Of a DNA stretch of 64,000 bases, positions 57,966 to 64,000 are shown in pieces. Both the position numbers and the translations under genes were made by a program. Below the pieces are notes generated by a model. It was not told where the DNA came from, made no database searches, and saw only the letters and a program-made list of their open reading frames with translations. Where the stretch lies: NCBI GenBank assembly GCA_018223125.1, contig JAAEZA010000001.1, positions 23,319 through 87,318 of the forward strand, written 5' to 3'. Within the stretch, counting starts at the first letter, position 1. Each line of letters opens with the position of its first letter. The DNA is from Paracoccaceae bacterium (GTDB taxonomy: Bacteria; Pseudomonadota; Alphaproteobacteria; Rhodobacterales; Rhodobacteraceae).

Positions 57966-59300
57966 ATGACACGTCTTGTTATCAAAAATATCGGCCATCT
58001 GGTTACAATGAATGCCGCAAGGTCCGAACGGACGGGCGTTGATATGGCGGTGGAAAACGGGGTGATTGCCGAGATTGGGAATAATCTGGCAGGCCGGCAC
58101 ACTGTGAACGCGCAGGGCTGCGTTGTAACGCCCGGTCTGGTGAACACCCACCACCATCTGTTCCAGACACTGACACGGGCCGTGCCCGGCGGACAGGACG
58201 CGTTGCTGTTCGGCTGGCTGCAAACGCTTTACCCGATCTGGGCACGGATGGGACCGGAAGAGATGTTCACCTCGGCGCAGGTGGGGCTGGCGGAACTGGC
58301 GCTTTCGGGCTGCACGCTGAGTTCCGACCACCAGTATATTTTCCCCAACGGCTCCCGTCTGGATGACGCGATAGAAGCGGCCCGCAGCATTGGTGTGCGG
58401 TTCCACGCAGCCCGTGGTTCCATGAGCATCGGGGAGAGCGATGGTGGCCTGCCGCCCGATCATCTGGTGGAGCGGGAAGCGGACATTCTGAACGATTGTA
58501 TCCGCGTGGCCGACCGCTATCACGATCCGGAAGACGGCGCGATGTTGCGTATTGTCATGGCGCCATGTTCGCCGTTTTCAGTCAGTACCGGCCTGATGAA
58601 AGACAGCGCGGCACTGGCGCGGGACAAGGGGGTGATGCTGCACACCCATCTGGCGGAAAACGACGAGGATATTGCGTATAGTCAGGAAAAATTCGGCTGC
58701 CGTCCGGGCCAATATGCGCAAGATATGGGCTGGACCGGAGAAGATGTCTGGCATGCGCACTGTGTGAAGTTGGATGCGCAAGAGATTGATTTATTTGCAG
58801 GGTCCGGAACAGGCGTTGCCCATTGCCCCTGTTCCAACTGCCGCCTTGGCTCCGGCATTGCGCCGGTTCGGCAGATGCGGGATGCGGGGGTGCGTGTCGG
58901 GCTTGGTGTGGACGGATCGGCGTCAAATGACGCGGGTCATCTGCTGGACGAGGCGCGGCAGGCGATGTTGTTGCAGCGAGTGCAGAACGGGGCTGACGCC
59001 ATGGCCGCGCGGGAGGCTCTGGAAATTGCCACGCTGGGCGGCGCGCAGGTTCTGGGACGCTCTGACTGCGGATCGCTTGAGGTGGGCAAGCGGGCGGATT
59101 TCGCCATTTGGGATATGTCGGGGCTTGCGGCTGCGGGGAACTGGGATCCGGTGGCCGCACTGGTGCTGACCGGCCCCCACAGCGTGCGCGACCTGTATGT
59201 CGAGGGCCGCGCGGTGGTGCAGGACGGACAAATGGTTAACGTGGACCTGCGCGAGGTGATCACCCGTCAGAACCGCCTTGCAGCCCGTCTGGCGGGTTAA
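57966..59300 (+). CDS. 8-oxoguanine deaminase (amidohydrolase)
   Basis: The 444-residue zinc amidohydrolase carries the metal motif 'LVNTHHHLFQTLTRAVPGG', a second His in 'VMLHTHLAEND', 'WHAHCVKLDAQEID' and the Asp of 'VGLGVDGSASND'. The overall blocks match 8-oxoguanine deaminases such as Pa0142 rather than AtzA/TrzN; these turn 8-oxoguanine into urate. Its stop codon is only 2 bases from the stop of the convergent guanine deaminase gene, giving a purine-deaminating pair. The ATG follows TTGGAGAGTTAGAC. Confidence 0.88.
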   Translation: MTRLVIKNIGHLVTMNAARSERTGVDMAVENGVIAEIGNNLAGRHTVNAQGCVVTPGLVNTHHHLFQTLTRAVPGGQDALLFGWLQTLYPIWARMGPEEMFTSAQVGLAELALSGCTLSSDHQYIFPNGSRLDDAIEAARSIGVRFHAARGSMSIGESDGGLPPDHLVEREADILNDCIRVADRYHDPEDGAMLRIVMAPCSPFSVSTGLMKDSAALARDKGVMLHTHLAENDEDIAYSQEKFGCRPGQYAQDMGWTGEDVWHAHCVKLDAQEIDLFAGSGTGVAHCPCSNCRLGSGIAPVRQMRDAGVRVGLGVDGSASNDAGHLLDEARQAMLLQRVQNGADAMAAREALEIATLGGAQVLGRSDCGSLEVGKRADFAIWDMSGLAAAGNWDPVAALVLTGPHSVRDLYVEGRAVVQDGQMVNVDLREVITRQNRLAARLAG

Positions 59301-59302
59301 CT

Positions 59303-60592
59303 TCAGTGCATTTCCCTGCCGTTGACCCAGACACCGGCAATGGCGCGGTCGTCGCCCATCATGATAGTGGGGAAGACGGCTTCCCAGATATCCTCCGCCC
59401 GTTTGCTGCGCTGCGCAATCGCAGGGGAGGAGGCCAGATCAATCGCGATCAGATCGGCTTCCATGCCTTGTGCGAGGTTGCCGATTTTATCCTGCAGCCC
59501 CAAGGCTTTGCTTGACCCGACTGTGGCCAGATACAGCAGCTGTGCAGGATGCAACGGGGTGCCGCGTAACTGGCCCACCTCATAGGCAGAGGCCATGGTG
59601 CGCAGCATGGAAAAGGACGAACCGCCCCCCGTATCCGTTGCCAGCCCCACAGCAATGCCGCGCCGGTGCAGGCCGTTTACGTCGCACAGGCCGGAGCCGA
59701 TAAAGGTGTTGGACGTGGGGCAGTGGCCGATGCTGACACCCTGTTCCGCCATACTGTCAATCTCGCGCGGGGTAAGGTGGATGGCATGGCCCATCACCGC
59801 GCCTTTGCCGACCAGCCCGTGCTGTTCGTACACATCAAGGTAATCCCGCGCATCGGGAAACAGGTCTTTGACCCAAGCGATTTCTTCGTGTTGTTCAGAC
59901 AGATGGGTTTGCATCAGGCAGTCGGGGTGTTCCGCCCAGAGCGTACCTAATGCGGAAAGCTGGTCAGCGGTCGATGTCGGCGCGAACCGCGGTGTGATGA
60001 TATAGCCGAGGCGATCCACCCCGTGCCAGCGCTCCAGCAGGGCCTTGCTGTCATCATAGGCGGATTGCACCGTGTCGCGCAAACCGTCAGGCGCGTTGCG
60101 ATCCATGCAGGTCTTGCCGCCGAGCATCCGCATGCCCCGTTTCTGCGCCGCCGTGAAATAGGCCTCCACGCTTTCGGGGTGGATGGTGCAGTAGCTGGCG
60201 GCGGTTGTGGTTCCGTTCTTAAGTGCAAGGTCGCAGTATAACTCTGCAATTTCAGCGGCGTAGGTTGCATCGTTAAAGCGCGTTTCTTCCGGAAACGTGT
60301 AGCTGTTCAGCCAGTCGATCAGCCGCTTTCCCCAACTGGCAACGATGCCGGTCTGCGGGTAATGCACGTGGCTGTCCACGAAACCGGCCATCAAAAGGGC
60401 GTCGCCCTTATCCGTCACCCGCGCCTGCGGATAGCGGGCGCGCAGGGTATCTGCGTCCCCAACATCAGTGATCTTCCCGTCCTGCACCGCGACAGCCCCG
60501 CGCCGGATGTGACGGGCCGCTTCCGGTCCTTCGAGAAACGGATCGCCGGTAAAGCCGAGCGTTTGACCAAGGATCAGATCAATAGTCGGCAT
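59303..60592 (-). CDS. guaD: Guanine deaminase
   Basis: The 429-residue amidohydrolase deaminates guanine to xanthine. Zinc motifs are 'AGFVDSHVHYPQTGIVASWG', 'CLMQTHLSEQHEEIAWV', 'GHAIHLTPREID' and 'IAVGLATDTGGGSSFSML', the last typical of GuaD. The ATG lies within the 3' end of the DUF6165 gene (14-base overlap), so translation is probably coupled. It is the third gene of a TPR/DUF6165/guaD operon. Confidence 0.94.
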   Translation of the reverse strand: MPTIDLILGQTLGFTGDPFLEGPEAARHIRRGAVAVQDGKITDVGDADTLRARYPQARVTDKGDALLMAGFVDSHVHYPQTGIVASWGKRLIDWLNSYTFPEETRFNDATYAAEIAELYCDLALKNGTTTAASYCTIHPESVEAYFTAAQKRGMRMLGGKTCMDRNAPDGLRDTVQSAYDDSKALLERWHGVDRLGYIITPRFAPTSTADQLSALGTLWAEHPDCLMQTHLSEQHEEIAWVKDLFPDARDYLDVYEQHGLVGKGAVMGHAIHLTPREIDSMAEQGVSIGHCPTSNTFIGSGLCDVNGLHRRGIAVGLATDTGGGSSFSMLRTMASAYEVGQLRGTPLHPAQLLYLATVGSSKALGLQDKIGNLAQGMEADLIAIDLASSPAIAQRSKRAEDIWEAVFPTIMMGDDRAIAGVWVNGREMH

Positions 60593-60968
60593 AGGATTTC
60601 TCTTCGACGATATGGGAACCGAGAACCAGATTGATCTGCTTTTTATATTCGGCCCGTTTGTCGTTTGTTACGTATACGGCCCGTGCCAGACGGATAAATT
60701 CTTCCCCGAAATCCCCCGCACGCTCGCAGTCGCGGATGGCATCCTCGATGTCCCACAACTCGCGGTTCACATTCAGCAGACGGTGGTTGAGGACGGTTAT
60801 TTCCTCGGTCTTGGGGATGTGTTTGTCCGCCACGGTAAACAGCGCCGCATGTTCAACCTTCACATTGGCAAGCTTTTCGGGGTCTTTGATTTTATCCAGT
60901 TTGATCGCCAGAATTGTCAGCTTGTCCAGCAATTCCCCCGGAGAAATGGGGGTCAGTATTTCATCCAT
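60579..60968 (-). CDS. DUF6165-like hypothetical protein
   Basis: The 129-residue soluble, mostly helical protein begins 'MDEILTPISPGELLDKLTIL' and contains 'LLNVNRELWDIEDAIRDCER', blocks I associate with DUF6165 (seen near glycosyltransferase and TPR genes). It overlaps the TPR gene by 8 bases at its start and guaD by 14 bases at its end, so all three are tightly coupled. No catalytic residues are apparent. Confidence 0.75.
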   Translation of the reverse strand: MDEILTPISPGELLDKLTILAIKLDKIKDPEKLANVKVEHAALFTVADKHIPKTEEITVLNHRLLNVNRELWDIEDAIRDCERAGDFGEEFIRLARAVYVTNDKRAEYKKQINLVLGSHIVEEKSYADY

Positions 60969-62346
60969 GTTGTTTAACCAATTCTTCCAGCTCCGTACGG
61001 AGTGTTGCAAATACACTGTCCCAATCGCCTGATTTCTCCTGCCGGATCAACCGCATAGAGGGATACCAAGGGGTGTGGTCCTGATAGGGTTCATAAAGCC
61101 AGTAGGCTTCGGAATGCAACATGTTCCAGACCTTCGCGCCAAGGGATCCGGCCACATGAGCAATGGCGCTGTCCATGGTGATCACAAGGTCGAGCCTTTG
61201 GATCAGCGCGGCGCTGTCGGCAAAATCGCGGTCATTTCCTGCCGCGTCCAGTATCACACAAGACGTGCCGTCCGCGTGGTAGGCTTGGGTCAGCGGCCCC
61301 TTGTAAAGCGAGAACATCTGCAGGTTGGGTATATCCGCCAGTTGCAGGAACTGCTGGTGGCTGAAAGAGCGTTTGTGATTTGCGCGATAGGTTACGGAAC
61401 CGGACCAGAGCACACCAACCTTGAAATCGCTTTCGAACGGGGCGAGCAGGGCATCGGCCCGTTCCTGTGAATCTTTCGGGATCGAAAGCTTCGTCGGGGC
61501 AGGGATCCTGTCAATCGTTGTGCCAAGGTATCGCGGCAGGTCCATCATCGGCGCCCAGAAGTCACAGCCCTCAAGGTCGGCGGTGGTCAGTGCAAAGCGG
61601 GACATACCGGCCAGACCTTCAAACACGCGGTGCAGGGGTTGTTTCACCGAAAGGCGCACCTCTACCCCCATATCGGCCACACCTTTCAGGAACCGCGCCA
61701 TCAGGATTGTATCGCCAAAGCCCTGTTCCGGCGTGACCAGCAGTGTTTTTCCCGCCAGATCCTCGCCGCGCCACTTTGGCATCGGCATATCGGGCAGGGA
61801 AATTTCATCCCCCTTCCAGCGCCAGTCAAATTCGGCAAAACCCTTCGGGTAATCCCCGAGTGCGAGAAGCGCAAAAGAAAGCTGGATGTGCAGTTCCGGA
61901 TCATCCGGATGGGATGCAATCGCCTTTTGCAGGTGATCCCTGGCTTCCGTGTGCCGGCCCAGTGCGCGCAGGTATTTACCCAGCGATGACCAGTTTTCAG
62001 GGTTGGACGGATTTTTGGCCAGTGCCTTGCGCCGCAGCTCAAGGGCTTGTTCCGGTTCGCCTGCATCAAAAAGCGCATTGGCCGCGTTATTTAGAACGCT
62101 GTCATTGTCAGGGTCGATCGAAAGCGCCTTCTGTTGGCAAACAACAGCCAGAGGATAGTTCTTTTCGCTGCGGAACAGGGCGCCGAGATTGGACCAGATC
62201 GCGCTGTCTTTGGGCGCACGCGCAAGATAGGCGCGGTACAGATCCCGCGCAGCGGCGCGATCGCCTTTCTGGTGGTGTGAAATCGCGCCGTCCCGCAAGT
62301 CGGACAGGGTTTTAAACTGGAGTTTCTGCGGTTTTGGGTCTGTCAT
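60961..62346 (-). CDS. TPR protein with glycosyltransferase-9-like C-terminal domain
   Basis: The 461-residue protein has about four to five tetratricopeptide repeats in residues 15-160 ('AIWSNLGALFRSEKNYPLAV', 'SWAL/NPSNPENWSSLGKYL' type units). A C-terminal region resembles heptosyltransferase/GT9 ends: 'LLVTPEQGFGDTILMARFLK' and 'VITMDSAIAHVAGSLGAKVW' followed by NML. Such TPR-GT fusions are common in alphaproteobacteria and are thought to modify proteins or surface polymers. It is cytoplasmic, with no signal peptide. It is the first gene of the operon with DUF6165 and guaD and divergent from mgtE. Confidence 0.85.
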   Translation of the reverse strand: MTDPKPQKLQFKTLSDLRDGAISHHQKGDRAAARDLYRAYLARAPKDSAIWSNLGALFRSEKNYPLAVVCQQKALSIDPDNDSVLNNAANALFDAGEPEQALELRRKALAKNPSNPENWSSLGKYLRALGRHTEARDHLQKAIASHPDDPELHIQLSFALLALGDYPKGFAEFDWRWKGDEISLPDMPMPKWRGEDLAGKTLLVTPEQGFGDTILMARFLKGVADMGVEVRLSVKQPLHRVFEGLAGMSRFALTTADLEGCDFWAPMMDLPRYLGTTIDRIPAPTKLSIPKDSQERADALLAPFESDFKVGVLWSGSVTYRANHKRSFSHQQFLQLADIPNLQMFSLYKGPLTQAYHADGTSCVILDAAGNDRDFADSAALIQRLDLVITMDSAIAHVAGSLGAKVWNMLHSEAYWLYEPYQDHTPWYPSMRLIRQEKSGDWDSVFATLRTELEELVKQHG

Positions 62347-62494
62347 AATTTAATGTTACGCCAATGGAATAGAACGGAAGCAGACTTTACAGTAGACGGG
62401 ATCTTCCCATCAGGCAAACCGCAGGTTTCACCAGAATTGCGGTTGTTGCACTTTGGGCGAACGGGTAGAACAAAAACAAAAGCAGGGGGCTAGA

Positions 62495-63892
62495 ATGCAG
62501 GACCAGATCACACCGGATGACGCCTACACGGACCCTGATTCCGGCGACGGGGCCTATACGCTCGACACGGTTGCTATTGATGCCATTCTTGACGCTGTGG
62601 AAGCGGGGGACCAGCCCCGCCTGATCGCGCTTCTGGAGCCGCTTCATTCTGCGGATATTGCGGACGTTCTGGAACAGATTTCCGGCTCGGAGCGGGAAAG
62701 CCTTCTGCTGCTTTGGGGAACAGGGTTTGACGGCGATGTGCTGTCGGAACTTGATGAAAACCTGCGGGCCGATCTGATCGAAACCCTGCCGCCCGAGGTG
62801 ATGAGCTCGGCGCTGAAGGATCTTGAATCCGACGATGTGGTCGATCTGGTCGAAGATCTGGAAGAACCCCAGCAAAACCGCATTCTCGAAGCACTGGACC
62901 AGACGGACCGTGTTGCGGTTGAACAATCGCTGCAATACCCCGAGGAAAGTGCCGGCCGCCTGATGCAGCGGGAGCTGGTCATGGCTCCGGCCCATTGGAC
63001 CGTCGGGGATGCCATTGACCACCTGCGCAGTGAAACCGATCTGCCTTACCGGTTCTACGTGGTGGTGATCGTCGATCCCAAGATGCAGCCTATCGGCAAG
63101 GTGGCCCTGTCCGATCTGCTGTCGAGCCCCCGTGAGACAATGCTTGCGACCATCATGGACGAGCATTTCCACGTCATTCCCGTCACACAATCACAGGAAG
63201 ACGTGGCCTATGCCTTTAACCAGTACCATATGGTTTCTGCGCCGGTGGTGGATGAGAGGGGGCGTCTGGTCGGTGTCATCACCATTGATGACGCGATGCT
63301 GGTGCTGGATGAGGAGGCCGAAGAAGACCTCAGGCTTTTGAACGGGGTTGGCGACGAGAGCCTGACGGACAGCGTTCTTGACACCACACGCCAGCGGTTT
63401 CCGTGGCTCGGGGTGAACCTGATTACTGCGGTTCTTGCCTCTGTGGTGATTTCACAATTCTCCGACACGATCGAGGCAATCGTTGCCTTGGCCGTCCTGA
63501 TGCCGATCGTTGCGTCAATGGGCGGCAATGCGGGAACGCAAACCCTGACCGTAGCCGTGCGGGCGCTGGCCACCAAGGATTTGACCGCCTCGAACGCCAT
63601 GCGGGTGATCCGGCGTGAAGTCATGGTCGGTTTGCTGAACGGTCTGGTTTTTGCCGTAATTATCGGCGCTGTCGGCGTGGCCTGGTTCGGATCGCCCATG
63701 TTGGGCGTGGTGCTGGGGCTGGCAATGATCGCCAACCTGCTGATTGCCGGTATGGCGGGTATTCTGATCCCCATTGCACTGACCAAGCTGAAAATCGACC
63801 CTGCGCTGGCGTCGGGGGCGTTTGTAACGACGGTCACCGATGTCGTCGGCTTTTTCGCATTCCTCGGGTTGGCGGCGGTGATGCTGACCTGA
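62495..63892 (+). CDS. mgtE: Magnesium transporter MgtE
   Basis: The 465-residue protein has an N-terminal superhelical domain (about 20-145), paired CBS domains (about 150-275: 'ESAGRLMQRELVMAPAHWTV', 'SAPVVDERGRLVGVITIDDA') and five membrane segments with the pore block 'LMPIVASMGGNAGTQTLTVA'. It is a Mg2+-gated Mg2+ channel of the inner membrane. The ATG at 62495 lies 6 bases after AGGGGG; a frame opening at 62453 has no SD. It is divergent from the TPR operon and followed by a terminator. Confidence 0.95.
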   Translation: MQDQITPDDAYTDPDSGDGAYTLDTVAIDAILDAVEAGDQPRLIALLEPLHSADIADVLEQISGSERESLLLLWGTGFDGDVLSELDENLRADLIETLPPEVMSSALKDLESDDVVDLVEDLEEPQQNRILEALDQTDRVAVEQSLQYPEESAGRLMQRELVMAPAHWTVGDAIDHLRSETDLPYRFYVVVIVDPKMQPIGKVALSDLLSSPRETMLATIMDEHFHVIPVTQSQEDVAYAFNQYHMVSAPVVDERGRLVGVITIDDAMLVLDEEAEEDLRLLNGVGDESLTDSVLDTTRQRFPWLGVNLITAVLASVVISQFSDTIEAIVALAVLMPIVASMGGNAGTQTLTVAVRALATKDLTASNAMRVIRREVMVGLLNGLVFAVIIGAVGVAWFGSPMLGVVLGLAMIANLLIAGMAGILIPIALTKLKIDPALASGAFVTTVTDVVGFFAFLGLAAVMLT

Positions 63893-63922
63893 TCCTTTTA
63901 AGCCATTAGAACTGCCAACAAA

Positions 63923-63958
63923 AAAGCCGCCGGAACCGATGTTCCTGCGGCTTTCTTT
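63923..63958 (+). terminator. Rho-independent terminator of mgtE
   Basis: AAAGCCGC (63923-63930) pairs with GCGGCTTT (63947-63954), with an inner GGAAC/GTTCC stem, followed by CTTTGTT. The sequence between here and the window end shows no gene. Confidence 0.85.
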
Positions 63959-64000
63959 GTTCCGGCTTTTTAAACCCGGCCCTTATGGGATCTTCAGCAC

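Noticed and set aside
56479..57972. Minus-strand frame of 497 codons opposite the SPOR gene
   Set aside because: Cys/Arg/His-rich composition and full overlap with a signal-peptide/SPOR protein mark it as a shadow frame.

Overview
The window looks like a chromosomal segment of a marine alphaproteobacterium of the Rhodobacteraceae (Roseobacter group). The main grounds are a dmdA-acuI pair for dimethylsulfoniopropionate (DMSP) use, a phrB-cfa-trgA-trgB-cysK tellurite-resistance order known from Rhodobacter, a short-chain fatty-acyl regulator of the ScfR/PccR type with the propionyl-CoA carboxylase genes, and several RTX-type secreted proteins. The family assignments rest on recognising the protein sequences; no database search was run.

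Layout. 0.3-1.8 kb: secreted beta-propeller/RTX protein. 1.8-6.9 kb (minus): glycine cleavage operon gcvT-gcvH-VOC protein-gcvP behind a tandem glycine riboswitch. 7-10 kb: glyoxalase I, an alpha/beta hydrolase and a catalase. 10-11.5 kb: second RTX protein. 11.6-14.05 kb: an AT-rich accessory islet with one orphan gene carrying a Cys/His HNH-like motif, ending at a tRNA-Arg(CCG). 14.1-16.8 kb: a divergent response regulator and 7TMR-DISM histidine kinase. 16.9-21.6 kb: giant RTX protein. 21.7-26.7 kb: GntR regulator, a perfect tandem operator-like repeat, then DUF2182-DUF1326-DinB-dmdA-acuI. 26.7-30 kb: VOC protein, class V aminotransferase, photolyase. 30-36.4 kb: cfa-trgA-trgB-cysK-mscS. 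36.4-39 kb: scfR and a Bcr/CflA exporter. 39.3-40.6 kb: serralysin-like RTX metalloprotease. 40.7-46 kb: pccB, four small genes, pccA. 46.4-54.8 kb: DUF4174 protein, a polytopic membrane protein, then the mcm-maeB-prpE operon. 55-57.9 kb: a degenerate NtrC-type regulator and an SPOR-domain protein. 58-62.3 kb: 8-oxoguanine deaminase facing an overlapping TPR/DUF6165/guaD operon. 62.5-63.9 kb: mgtE.

How the genes work together. DmdA starts DMSP demethylation and AcuI reduces acryloyl-CoA from DMSP cleavage or acrylate to propionyl-CoA. PrpE makes propionyl-CoA from propionate. PccAB and methylmalonyl-CoA mutase carry it to succinyl-CoA, and malic enzyme drains C4 acids to pyruvate. The window therefore holds most of a C3 assimilation route, and candidate binding sites for both controlling regulators can be read in the DNA. 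The epimerase is not seen. DmdA transfers a methyl group to tetrahydrofolate, and the glycine cleavage system also works on the folate one-carbon pool.

Points worth a second look: the DUF2182/DUF1326/DinB module translationally coupled to dmdA; a response regulator whose acidic pocket lies upstream of any normal start codon; an NtrC-family protein that has lost its sigma-54 loop and ATPase motifs; the AT-rich orphan beside tRNA-Arg; and a nested inverted repeat that could hide the ribosome site of the alpha/beta hydrolase.
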